Shown here in pieces: positions 23,083-34,480 of a DNA stretch of 64,000 bases (position 1 is its first letter; each line of letters begins with the position of its first letter). Under the pieces are notes generated by a model, which was not told the origin of the DNA, did no database searches, and was given only the letters and a program-made list of their open reading frames with translations. This DNA is from Akebia trifoliata (taxonomy: Eukaryota > Streptophyta > Magnoliopsida > Ranunculales > Lardizabalaceae), in NCBI GenBank assembly GCA_017979445.1, contig CM030717.1, positions 12,758,086 through 12,822,085 on the forward strand, read 5' to 3'. A program made the translations under genes and the position numbers.

Positions 23083-26071
23083 TGTGGTGCCTCGCCAAAC
23101 ACTAACATAAATCCCCAAGTCAGATCTGGAGGTACTAGGTGGCACCTCGAAATTTTGACATGGTCTCCTCTGTTTATGTTAGCATTCCAAGGCGTTCAAC
23201 CTGCACCTGATAAATGACATATAATCCTACATATAAATAAATAAACTATAATACTAGCGGAAGCGTATACGATAAATCAGAGTATGGAAGAAGAAAATTT
23301 ATATACAGGATTATACAGAGATTCATCACTTTAACAAAATTACTTACGCTCAGAACAAAAATCTATATTACTCTTTGACGAACCGATACCACTAGAGGTA
23401 ATAACCATAGTACTCACCAGGTAATGGACTCTGGTCGTTTAACTGACCCACCAGATGGTCCCTACTCGTTGGTTCTACGTCCGACTCGCTAACTGCAGGC
23501 TCTGAAGCTAAAAAAATAGGAAGGAATGGGTGAGTAACAATGATTACCTAGTAAGGAAACAAACAATTTCTGCCAATAACCTCTCCTAACATGAACGAAT
23601 AAATATACTGAATCATTTTAAAATATGTAAAATTTTACAGAAGAAACTACGATTAACTGGTACATATAGTTAGGGATAAGCAACTAAATATTTTAAAACT
23701 CACATTACATCAATCAGCAGTATTCACTATAACATTATCTTTTTATACAAATTTAATTCATTAAATGGAAACATTAAACATGCATTTTATTTTATATATC
23801 AAAATAAAACAACGGATACATAATACAGAATGGTGGAGTATTGGAATTAGAGAGCTGGGATTCATGACTGGATTGCTCTCAGTTGGGACATGATGTTACA
23901 ACACTTCTCTAGCTTTTAGTTCTTGATTTTGTGGTCGATCGTTGCATTTACCACGTTTGGTTGACCATTTATCTTGTTCAGATTGGCCGTTTGACGTGAT
24001 CATAAGCAATGGATCTCTTTTCGATGTGTTAGAACGTTCGACTACTATAGATTGTTAGTGATCATTGACTAATCATCTTCATCTATACCTACCAGGCGTG
24101 CATGTGATTTCCAATTATACAAACCATTCGTATAGGACCACCTTTACATTACAAGTTCACTGGTAAAGATAGAGAGGAATAAACCCGAATTCCAGTTATG
24201 ACTCCACTCTCATACACATCCCATACCACGTATGAGCTTGGTAGTCCCTACCGTACATCACAAGATAGTACACCACTTTGGATGATATGACGCACTTTCC
24301 TTTCAGGCATTCACAAACTCTTTAATAGCTCACAAAATAGCTATATATATATATATATATATATTATTTTCATTTGAAAACAAAAGAGAAATTAACAATA
24401 CAAGGTTGAAAATGGATTTATCCAGTTTCCTACCATGCAACTGTGGTCAAACGATCTAAAATAAATAACAGAACGGAAAAGTAAATAGCGTCTCGTGCTA
24501 ACAGAAAGTAAATAAACATGCAACCAGTAATATTATCCTTGGATACCCGTTCACCAACCTACACACAACATAACAATATAAAAGGTAGACATCACCCCTC
24601 AGGTGTGATTATGACATTGTACCGTTTTCATACCCTTTTTCTAAATTTTACAGTTTTTAATCTCTCAAACCAAACGTCCACTTTTTGATATTCATCAACT
24701 TAATATGAGTTCATTGAATATTAAATCATTTTTTCAATTCTGAAATTCATTTTTATCAATAACATTGAAAAAGTACAAAACTTATTTCAAAACGGGTTCT
24801 GAGCGGTGCACAAGACCCAACTGACGGAAATAACCCATTGAGATATCCTACTCACGTATATTTTGTTATAAAATACAGTTAAATATATCAAACATGCAAA
24901 TTCTGGTGTGAATTTGAAATAATCCATTGAATTCGATATTTTTGAAAACTCACCACAGATTTTTAATAAAATCATAAATGCAATTTTCACAATCTACGAT
25001 TACTAATAGAAATTGAGAGTTCCTTACAATATTTATGCAAAGGAATTGAAACACGTGTACGAAAATCAAGGCGATGGACGCAAAAATAGAGACGGGTTGA
25101 ATTTTGAAACAGTTGATTTTTTAATCGGACTCGGTGGTTTTGAAGATCTTGGTGCAGTCGTCCTTTTTCCCTTCTACGGCGGAAGACGGTTTGACCCCGA
25201 AACAAGCAAAATTTGAGGTCAAAGTTTCGAAATCCCCATAAATATATACGACTATTTTTTGATGATATGGGATGAAAAAGAAAAGAAAACAAAATGAATT
25301 TGGGTGGGTTTTGTAGATGTCGAGGTTGTGGACGTTTCTCCTTTCTACGTCGGAAGTCAACGACGAGCCGTTTGTGATAGATCTGAGGTTGAAATTTGAA
25401 GAAAAATAATTTTTTTTAAAAAAATTCGATTGCTATTAGACGGGTTGGAGAAGATGAAGTAATTAAAAAAATATTAAAATTTTATTTATATAAAATTTGG
25501 GATGAAATCGGTATTTCACCTATTATTTCGATCAACGATAACTTAACCATCCGAATTCCAAAAGTGAAGAATAAATAATCTATTTCATCTAATTTATTAT
25601 TCTGGATCTAATGGTGTAGTCAATTTCTACAAATTCTGTCTCTAACAAAAGTTTACATTTTTAGCTTGAGGTGACTCCTAAAATTGACGTCATTTTCATT
25701 TTTGACGATAATTCACCTTTTTGTGTTCCAAAAATCACAAATAAATATTTTATGTTCAATAATTTTTTATTACGAATCCAATGATATATTTAAATCTTAA
25801 TAATTCTTGCTTTAGCAAAAAGTCACTATTTTAGCCTGGTCCGACTCGGTAATCGAGGATTTTGTAACTTTTATGTTTGAATTCGCATTTAAGCGTGCTT
25901 GCAGACAAAAGTATGTTTTTTGATCATTTTACATCTAATAGTGAGGTCAAATTCTATTAAAAATGATTAGAAACATCCTAAAGTTTTTATCCTAAGTCTC
26001 ACTTTTAAGATTTTTTTTAAATTTTCAATATTTATTTCCTCGAGATACGAATAAAAATTTGGGGTTTTACA
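23083..26071 (-). repeat. 5' LTR of the chromovirus
   Basis: 2989 bp, + strand ends TGTGGTGCCTCGCC and GGGGTTTTACA. It is colinear with 6198-9175 but differs at many sites, including the length of the (TA)n tract (24342-24365) and a small insertion near 24482-24510. Open frames inside it (24787-25360, both strands) match damaged versions in the other LTR and are not genes. Confidence 0.85.
24342..24365. repeat. (TA)n microsatellite inside the LTR
   Basis: About 24 bases of alternating TA, the shorter counterpart of 7461-7495. Confidence 0.85.
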
Positions 26072-26534
26072 ATAAGTAACATATATTAGAATTAATTACT
26101 ATGATTTTTGTGTAACAGGAAAAGGTCGTAAATTTTTAAAAATAATTCAGAAAATTTGAAGAAGTCATTGCCATCAAGGACCAGGAATAAGTCAATAGGC
26201 CAAGACCCCAAGTCCATTAGGTCCACTTTGATCGTAGCACCCAGGTTGACTAAGGCGACATGATCATGTTGGTGAGTCAAGCCTCGAAATTTGTGCAGAA
26301 GCATTGCGGTTGAATATCATTCATATTGAATTAGGATTTTTGAATTATTGTAATTCTGGAAGGTTTTCGAACCCTAGAAACCCTAATTTGATTTCCATAA
26401 ATAGGAAACCAGACTAGAGTTACAGAGATATCTAGAGTTTTAGTAGTTTTATTTCTTATTTTTGTTTTTAGCTTTTGCTTAAAAAAGAAGTTGTAGTCAA
26501 AGAAATTCTATCGATTTCAAAATCAAAAAGCAAT
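26072..26534 (+). other. LTR-like sequence, left half, cut by the CACTA element
   Basis: No coding region is seen. A block near 26370-26410 reads AACCCTAGAAACCCTAATTT and then CCATAAATAGGAAACC, the layout of a plant LTR or gene promoter with a TATA-like box. The sequence resumes after the CACTA element at 34481 with pyrimidine-rich DNA. It may be an old solo LTR of an unassigned family; the ends are not clear. A minus-strand open frame at 26092-26304 shows no domain. Confidence 0.35.
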
Positions 26535-26537
26535 AAA
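26535..26537. repeat. Target-site duplication AAA of the CACTA element (left)
   Basis: AAA directly before CACTACAAAA; AAA also follows the right end at 34478-34480. Three bases is the CACTA superfamily size, though AAA in AT-rich DNA is weak evidence alone. Confidence 0.75.
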
Positions 26538-26556
26538 CACTACAAAATATGAGGTA

Positions 26557-27005
26557 TTTAGGGGCGGTTTTAAACTGCCTCCAATTTCGATTAAACCGCC
26601 TCCAATATATTTAAGGGCGGTTTAGTCAAACCGCCCACTATAGTGGCGTCGCTGATTCCTTTTAGTGGCCGACTAAGGGCGGTTTTAAAACCGCCTCTAA
26701 ATAATGATTTAAGGGCGTTTTTTATATTTTTAGAGGCTATTTGAAAACCGCCTCTAATAATAATAATTTAATGGCTGTTTTAAACCGCCTCCAAAGAATA
26801 TGATTTAAGGGCGGTTCTTATATTTTAGAGACTATTTGAAAACCGGCTTTAATAATAATAATTTAAGGACAATTTTAAAACCGCCTCTAAAGACTATGAT
26901 TTAAGGGCGGTTCTTATACTTTAGAGGCAGTTTAAAAACCGCCCCTAATAATAAATTTAGTTTAAAAAAAAACAACATTAGAGGCAGTGCAAAACCACCT
27001 CTAAT
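26557..27005. repeat. CACTA left subterminal repeats
   Basis: About a dozen copies, in both orientations, of a motif built on GGGCGGTTTTAAACCGCC with CCTCTAA tails, spaced 30-60 bases apart. Such arrays are the transposase binding zone in known CACTA elements. Individual copies can fold as hairpins. Confidence 0.85.
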
Positions 27006-27435
27006 GTTGTAATAAAAATTTAATAAAATATTAATTCCAAAACAAATTCTGCAAAAAGCATAGGAGAATAATAGAACCCAATTCAGTATAAATACTTGTA
27101 TTTTATAATAATAACTGTGCTATAACAAAATAAAATAAAGTGTCGTGAGAGTTTAAGTAAACCAAAAAAAAATAAAAAAAATTACAATAGTAAAGTAAAA
27201 TGTGTCAAGGAGAAAGTAGAGTAAATGGGAGGAAATGAGATGCTAAAGAGAACAAAGATGTAGATAATGAAAAAAAGGAGTGGAGATAAATATAAGAGAG
27301 GATACATGTATTAGAGAAGGCTTGAATAGGACGACTTCCTGAAGTTTTCATCAGTAATAGGAGAACTCTAAGACAAGACGTGTCAAATCCAAGAAAAAGA
27401 TTATAGAGGTATAAGAAAATAGAAAATGTAACAAC

Positions 27436-27796
27436 CTGCATTCCCTCAACACCACTAATGCCAACTCCAATCTCGGTTTCTTGAAGCATGCCGACATCAT
27501 TTGCCCCATCACCAATTGGTAGTGTTGTTTTACCGGTTCTCATTTTTACCAATCTTGTAACCTGCATATTTTCTACATTTCTTCAATTTCTTTTTTATGT
27601 AAACAAAAGAAACCATCGATCTAGAGGAACTTCAGAAATTAATTTTCAAAAAATACCCAAATAAACATGAAGAGGTTTCACATACAAGCGCTTTTTGTTT
27701 AGGTGAAGAACGACAGCAAATAACATATTCACAATCAATTGCAAGCTCCAGAAAAGAGTTCTCCAGATTAGCAGTGACAAGAAAATCAAGCCAGGG
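27436..27796 (-). pseudogene. ALA: P4-type ATPase (flippase) exons, captured, first exon chimeric
   Basis: Two exons of an aminophospholipid ATPase lie on the minus strand. The exon at 27561-27436 (42 codons) encodes [13 protein letters not shown], the GDGANDVGM hinge motif shared by P-type ATPases, and [12 protein letters not shown]. It is bounded by TGCAG and by GT, in the same phase as expected for EGMQ. The exon before it, 27796-27686, encodes [23 protein letters not shown], with a GTATG donor. The 124-bp intron between them is kept. The first part of the 27796 exon (about 27796-27770) does not look like the ATPase but repeats the start of a phosphatidylinositol synthase exon, so the exon is a fusion. 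The full protein exceeds 1100 residues; this is a small internal piece and cannot be active. Confidence 0.9.
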
Positions 27797-27900
27797 CTGC
27801 AAGGATAAAAGAGAAGTCCGTATAAAAGAGGAACTTGAGCCAGCAGAAGTAATTCTTCATTTAGCATGAAATCTAAGGATCTACTATTCAAGTAACCCAC

Positions 27901-29287
27901 CTGTACATTTGCAGCCAGTGGCTGGCAATATCCAAAGCGAGTAGTGAAGAAAATCAAGTCAGGGCTGCAAAAAGAATCACATTGAAATGCTCAGAAACAA
28001 GGGCATACTCTAATTCAAAACAAATTATGTAAGCGTCAGGACAAACCATCATCCTCATAAAAGCCTTGCAAGACTTGATCTATACCTGTAACATTGGGAG
28101 AGGATTACAAGTAGACAAGCAGTGCTGACCGTGAGAACAAAAAAAAAAAAATACTAACTGAGATGGGTGAATGAAGATTCTAGAGTATTGAACTCTTGAT
28201 TCACAAAAAATATAAAAACAGATAAGGATGTAATAGAAATGGAAAATCCTAAGCAAAAAAAAAAAAATGAAGTTCTGTGAGCAGCCAAAAAGTTTGATGG
28301 AAGAGCACCTGTCTGTTACCATGTCCAAAACAACACCAAAAGTTGAAACTGCATGATATCAAAGAGGTCAGACATTTTACTATTTATTCATGTCAGCCTA
28401 TGTTCTATAGAAGTCCATAATTGTAACAACAAATATATGATAGAACACATGCACATCAGAGATAACACAAAGATAGCCGATAAAGACATGTCAATAACTT
28501 TTCAATTGAAGGATCTCAAGTAAGTGAGCTTGTGCTCCCCTAAGATCTAAGATCTAAGGAAAAAATTAAAATTAAATAAAAACTACCTTTCATCGCCATT
28601 TCTAGTACCCTATCCCATCTGATTAGTGTCAGCAACATGAACCCCATTTTCAATTACAAGCTAATTAGTAACATACTCTACTGACTCGAGAGCTAAATTA
28701 CAAACTAAATTTTTAATCAAGCTTTCGACATCTTCACTTAATTCAATTCTGCCATTTCAGATTGAAACACATATGATATTCCACTAGAGAAATACGGCCC
28801 AATACCCCTTCAATTGTTCATTTTATGTTATCTAGAGTAAGACCACATTCCTTGATTACAAGAATGGGATGCATGTCACATATCACTTAGTCATGCCCAA
28901 ACATTTATGCTTAAGTATATTTATAAAGCATAAAAGAAACTGTGAATATGAAAATCAACTATGAGCATTAGATTTAGTACAATGCATTCTCCAAGTACTT
29001 TAATTCCCCTGATGTCCTCTTCACTTCCCACTTTTTACTTCAAATTTTCATAAACAAGAAAGGCTACAAAATCAAGCTTAGCCGGAGGGCATAGCACAAA
29101 TGAATTTAATTATCCAATGAAGAAGCTATTTTATATTAACACAACATATTACTAGCACAAACGAATGCAGTAACACTCAAGCTTTGATGGTAAACAACTA
29201 ATATTCCTAGTTATGATATGGATAAATTCAACTGCACCTTGATTGAACTTTCTAGCAAACCAACCGTCCAAGCCATCATAGACAAAA
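27901..29287 (-). pseudogene. PIS: Phosphatidylinositol synthase exons, captured
   Basis: Four exons of a CDP-alcohol phosphatidyltransferase are recognisable on the minus strand. 29287-29238 encodes FVYDGLDGWFARKFNQ. 28348-28309 encodes STFGVVLDMVTD. 28130-28086 encodes VSTACLLVILSQCY. 27964-27901 encodes PDLIFF, then after a 2-base loss LLALDIASHWLQMY. Joined by their phases, the first two give the complete family motif D-x2-D-G-x2-A-R-x8-G-x3-D-x3-D, whose aspartates bind the metal in the enzyme that makes phosphatidylinositol from CDP-diacylglycerol and inositol in the ER. Donors are all GT; the acceptor of the third exon reads AC instead of AG. The N-terminal exons and the last exons are not found. 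It is a partial gene copy with introns, so it was captured as genomic DNA. Confidence 0.92.
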
Positions 29288-31020
29288 CTGCAACCACAGA
29301 TTCTATCAGCTATTATTCGCAGTTCTACAAGCAGTTAAGGTAATAGAGTTCAAGATTTCAAGGAAATTATAATGAAGTAATAATTATCTGATAAAATAAA
29401 GAATAGAGAACAACTTTTTGTCGTAAAAGCATCGTGCAAATGCAACACAGTTCATAAGAATTCTTATGTATCCTACATCCCCATGCAAGAAGAAATCATT
29501 CATGAAGATCTCATGTGTAATATAAGAAAGAAACAAAGAATACAAATAGAGAGATTAATCAAAATTCAAAATATTCTATCAAAATTTAATCTAGAGAGAA
29601 TTGTCCCAAATTAGACTATAGTAAAAAACAAAATGAACAAGCTATCCTCCTCATAGTGGACAGTCAGAAATTTAGAGACCACAATTTAAAAAGATAAAAA
29701 TTCATAACATGCTTGTCACATGCCAAACAAAATATAACCTAGAAGAACCAATCTATTTTATGGATGATAGTGAGTGTAGCTCTTAACTACCTTTGAAAGA
29801 GATGATGATCATCAAATATATGGAGTATTCCCCTTATTGTTCCAGAGACAAGATAACTGTACCAAAGATTTGAAAGAGACCATTTACTTTTTGATAAACT
29901 AAAAATGCATAAAAATCTTACCTAAGAGTAACCACACATCATTCTAGCATTAAAAAAATATAAATAACTTACTATCAAGCCTATTATATGGCACAATTAT
30001 ATAGGTCTATTTCATAAATGGCATGCTTTCTTAGGCATTTGTTATCGCTTGCAAAGAGAAATCACTTTATTGGTATAAATTAGGAATTCAAAGGAGGTTG
30101 GGAAGAAAAGATCTAAAATAAAGTAGTACTTACAAAACTTTAGAAAGGCTTATGTATCAATTGATCCAGGCTTCGCATCAAACTGGGACTCCTCGAATGA
30201 CCCATTGAGATGGGAAAATCATTGCTCAAAAATATTCCAGAGTTTTCAAATTATTACTCTATTGTATCATGTTTGGATATTGGATTATATCTAGGGCTAC
30301 CAATGGATCAGATTAGATTCCAAATCTTACCTATTCTAATAAGAATCCAATCCAATTGGAAAACCTATCGAATCCAATTGGTTCTAGATCAACCATGTCA
30401 TCATCCAAAAGGAGTTTGATACAATTAAATGTGAGAAAGTACGTAAATTATATAGATAAATTTACTCCTAGGACAGATAGTTATAAAATTGAGTTTGGAG
30501 AAACAAAAAATCTGATAATTCGAGTTTAAGGGTTTTTTCCTCAGAACCTGCCAACTTTAAGGCAAGGTGCATACTGCCCCTGCAACCACAATTCATTTCC
30601 ACCATAATCATAAGCCAATCACAAAGAGCATGAGAAATGCATAATAGTAAGACAGTCTCAATGACGAACTTGTAACATTTTGCTTGTGGCTACACCACAG
30701 TACTTTTTTATGCATAAAAAATCTAAGACTATACCACAGTATGTCTCAAGTAAAAATACCAAACCAAAACCTCACATGTCTACAAGGACGATATCAACAA
30801 GAATATCAGACATCTATAATTTGAAGAAAATACTCATCGAAAGAGGAAGGTATCCAAGACCCCCAAAATAAGTCAAGCCAAACTAGAGAATATAGGAGGT
30901 AACCTAAGCAAGGATGAAGAATGCATCCCAATCAAATTAAAAGGAAACATTTTGTCCAAGACAAAGTTAACTTTTGTTTATTTATTTATAAATAAAAATT
31001 ATATGACTAGCTTAGGAACA

Positions 31021-31050
31021 CCCCCCCCCCCCCCACCCCCACCCCCACCC
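31021..31050. repeat. Poly-C / CCCCCA tract
   Basis: Fifteen Cs in a row followed by ACCCCC repeats, inside the CACTA interior. The minus strand is G-rich with runs of five or more. Confidence 0.9.
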
Positions 31051-33707
31051 CTATAGGGAAGTCCTAAAAAGGAAGAGAATTTGAAAATCTTGTTCTAGAT
31101 GACCCCATAACAAATTTGAAAGATTGCTTGTACAACCTGAATATAAGAAAAATGTAACTCAAAGAAAACTCGAGAATGAGACTGTTATTGAAGAACGTTT
31201 CGACATGGATTTGTAAATTATTACTGAAATATATAGAACATAGAAAAGATAACACATCTTTAGTTGAGTTAAATATATATTAAGAAAAAAATGTAGAACA
31301 AAAAGAAAAATAAGATTACCTCCATTAATCTAGTGTGAATGATTGAAACCTTTAAAGAATAGTATACTCAAGAGGAAAAGCTAAGTCTCAACGGAAAAAA
31401 AAAAAAAAAGAGCTTAAAGGGTGACACAACTAAATGGAAACCATGTATCATGTGTTGGTTGCATACACGTGTAAATTTCAGACTTCGAATAAAAACAATG
31501 GATCATGAGAAATCCAGAGTTATATGCTAATAATAAACAAGTAATGAACGTTCAATTTTATTAGAAGTGGTTAGAAGAATGTGATCAGATAAATAGATTA
31601 TATTTAAAAACAAATAAACATAATAGGATAGCAGAAAAAAAGGCAAGGAAGAAATTCTATAAGAGTCAAATTGGGCCTATGAGGGTCAGATTGGACTTGA
31701 AACTGATTTGATAAGCATCAAGTATATAACACAAACGATGAAGCATGAATACGTTAAAGTTGTTGTCCAATTGGCTTCCACCAAATCAGACCCAACATAA
31801 TCCCGTGTTTGGATTTCATGGCCATGGGAAAAGTAATTGTAATTTTGAAATCAAATATAAAACATTCAGACAAAATCTTCTTTGAGCATAATAAATGAGG
31901 TAAATAATTGATCAATCATGGTCATAATGTGAAAAGAAATGACTTACCACATAAATCACCTTCATACACAGAGGCTTCATTTGTTTACATGCTCTGCCCT
32001 AGGTCTAAAATGTAATAAACAAATTAGAATTTTGCAACAAATTTACTACTCATAGATCATAAAATTGACAATAAATAACATTTAGAAGAAATTGTTGATG
32101 ATCTACCTATTTTTGTTAGATCTATAGGTAGTGAAGAATCAACAAAAAGTAAAGAACAAAATAAGAATTTTAGATTCTTTGCAGAGTGAACTCTTTTGAA
32201 GCTTAAAAAAATCCAAATGAACAATTAATAGAATTATAAGAGAAAGAGTTCTCTCATAACTCCATAAATAAGACAAGAAAGACACACAAGAGAGATACCC
32301 ATTATCCATTAATTGTACAATTGAAGTAAATATTTCTATTTTCCTCAGCAAATAATCCATTACCCATTAATGATCCTCTTAAAAAATTAACCAAAAATAT
32401 CTTATTCTTTTTTATTTTTTCAAAAAGAACATGTAACTCTAGGCAATGTAATAGAAAACAAGGGCAAAAACCGAGTCTCCAAGTCTTTCAATGTAGAAAT
32501 ATGTGATTGATGGAAATAGAAACCCTATTGAACAAGTGCTTCAGAGTTACCATTGAACACAGGATACAATTGCCCAAAACCATCAAATTTCCATTAGAAA
32601 CAGAAATTCCAGTTCCAAGCAGTTGCAAATGCATTTCTAATCAAATCAGTAAGAATACTTCATTGAAAATTTGGTCAATATAACAATTAATACAATTTTC
32701 TTGGAAAATATAGAAGTATTGGGGACATTTTCAATGAAACCATGGAGAGTGATAGAACAAGCATGAAAACACACTCAGAAGTAAAACTAAAATAAACAAC
32801 CATTTGGAGTGTAGAAATTAAGATAAATAGCATTCCACTACACACCGATGCCTACATTTGAGAGCCTGACAGCCAGGACTATATTTTTCATGAAAATGAA
32901 AATCGTTTATCTCGCATCAACTATCTATACATGATTATAATAAACACTTGCTTATGTGTGCTTGCTATTAAGTAAGAAAGTAGGTTATTGACATATCCAA
33001 CTAATTAGTGCATGAATGAAGTATGTGTATGTTTATAGACATGTGCTGAAATACTTCGAATGCATCAAAATAGGATGATGTATGGGTACCTAATCAGTTG
33101 TAATTCTCTTCTATCAATGAATAATTATTATTGAGTAATTTACAAGTCCTTTATGCAAGTAATTTATAATTTTTTCTGTTATTCTTATAAATTTTATCAA
33201 TAATTTTAGTATACATTTTCAGACAATCCTACCATGTCTTAAGCAAAAGTATAACTATGGAAAGTGTTGAGTTTGTTTAACATTGAGAAAATTACAATGA
33301 AGTTGTTCTAACTTCAAAACAAAATTTCCAAAATAGAATTTCTAAAACATTGGCCACAGAAAACTCAATAGCTTAAGGATGCTCGAGAAGACTCAAATCT
33401 TTGGAACAACCCAAACTCAAAGTTTTCTAACTTATATGCAAGACCAATTACAAGATGGATCACATAGGGTATTTTTATCATAATTGACTTATTCACAAAA
33501 CATTCATTTGAATTTCAAAAGAACAAAAATCTAAAGAGCATCAAAACAACATCAAAATCAGAACAAATGAGCTGTTCTTAAATGTACCTCTCCTTTCCTG
33601 AAGAGAGAAGCCTGAGAAGCTATGTAAATCTAGTTACTGTTATCTTCAAAATCCTTAGTGTACACAACAAGCAAAGGAAGCCCTGAATTCTCTGCAAATA
33701 TATAAAA

Positions 33708-33713
<6 letters not shown>

Positions 33714-33756
<43 letters not shown>
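33714..33756. repeat. (GA)n microsatellite
   Basis: About 40 bases of GA preceded by GATA repeats, inside the CACTA element on the side where the captured gene's 5' region would lie. Confidence 0.9.
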
Positions 33757-33758
<2 letters not shown>

Positions 33759-34059
33759 ATTAGTGAAACCCTAGATAAGATCTTGGGGTTTTCGAATTCG
33801 TTTTGTAAGAGGAAAAATGTGATTCTGAATTGAAAAATCCGATTAGATCCCAAAATAAACTAATAAAGGAAGTAAGAGAACCCTAACCTTATTTTCAATC
33901 CAAAAATCCAAAAATTTCTTCAGCAAGAAAGTGTGAGAGTGAGAGATCGATAGCGAGAGAGTGCGAGAATGGGTTTAGGGCTCAGGAGCAAGAGATGGTT
34001 GAAGACGATTGAAGATAAGAAATTTTGCGATTTTAAAAACGCTATTCAAAGGAGCCTCG

Positions 34060-34477
34060 TTTCTTCCATATCGCCTATCTCGACGTTTAAAGAAAAACTC
34101 CTCAGATTTTTTCCATTAAAATATTTCTTCTTTCCCTTAACCTTAAGCTGCTCCTCAGTCTTCAATGGCATCGTTTCGTTTCTTCTTTTCCTTAAGCTGC
34201 TCCTCAGTCTTTAATGGCGTTTCCAACGAAACTGCCTCCATACTTCGTACTTCAATGGCGTTTCCGACAAAATCGCCTCCAAAGCCCCTTTCATTTTCTT
34301 ATCCCGACCCTTCAACAAACCGCCGGTGCGAAAATGCCTCTAATCAATCTACCTCTTTTTTCTTCCACAGCGGTTTCCGATGAAACAGCCTCCAAAAGCC
34401 CGTTTCATTTTCTTATCGTGACCCTTCAATAAAACCGCCCAAAATAAGAGCCTCTAAAGGCCCTAATTTTTGTAGTG
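34060..34477. repeat. CACTA right subterminal region
   Basis: It contains two near-identical blocks around 34145-34220 (CTTAAGCTGCTCCTCAGTCTT twice) and repeated CGAAACTGCCTCC, AAAATCGCCTCC, AAACAGCCTCC and AAAACCGCCC motifs to the terminal TTTTTGTAGTG. These mirror the left subterminal repeats. Open frames at 33969-34432 in several frames run across these repeats and are not supported as genes. Confidence 0.75.
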
Positions 34478-34480
34478 AAA

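Larger units (their letters stand above)
6198..26071 (-). mobile_element. Minus-strand chromovirus (Tekay/Del-like Ty3/gypsy), pol deleted, split by Athila
   Basis: Two LTRs of about 2.98 kb (6198-9175 and 23083-26071) bracket this element. Read on the minus strand the 5' LTR is the right-hand one. Next to it is a primer site of the initiator-tRNA-Met type, then gag with two zinc knuckles. Beside the left-hand LTR are a piece of integrase C-terminus and a purine tract. Without the Athila insertion (10906-21662) the internal region is only about 3.1 kb, so protease (mostly), RT, RNase H and most of integrase are missing. The flanks do not give a clear target duplication (CTAAA on the left, ATAAG on the right), which suggests flank mutation or an inter-element recombinant. 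LTR size, the primer site and the 3' boundary resemble Tekay/Del chromoviruses; no chromodomain was seen, so the lineage is inferred. Confidence 0.8.
29288..33960. other. CACTA interior, non-coding
   Basis: AT-rich sequence with no readable transposase or other domain. It may include introns and upstream DNA of the captured lipid genes: on the minus strand a CT-rich stretch near 33960-33700 followed by a possible donor (AATAAG then GTTAGGG near 33889) looks like a plant 5' UTR. Open frames at 30210-30419, 30680-30871, 31064-31255, 32139-32360 and 33620-33853 show no domain. Confidence 0.5.
26538..34477. mobile_element. Non-autonomous CACTA transposon carrying host gene exons
   Basis: The left end reads CACTACAAAATATGAGG and the right end, reversed, CACTACAAAAATTAGGG, with 3-bp AAA duplications, giving a 7940-bp element. 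Both subterminal regions are packed with short copies of GGGCGGTTTTAAACCGCCTC or its variants (26557-27005 on the left, 34230-34470 on the right), the usual subterminal repeat pattern of CACTA elements. No transposase domain is readable inside, so it would depend on enzymes made elsewhere. The interior instead holds exons of phosphatidylinositol synthase and of a P4 ATPase on the minus strand. Inference: it is a gene-capturing CACTA element, as described for several plant genomes. Confidence 0.85.

Noticed and set aside
27436..27796. A live P4 ATPase gene
   Set aside because: Only two internal exons are present, one is chimeric, and they lie within a CACTA element.
31021..31050. Poly-C tract as a regulatory i-motif or G4 element
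   Set aside because: It is a simple homopolymer-type tract without any linked feature; length may also be a sequencing or assembly effect.
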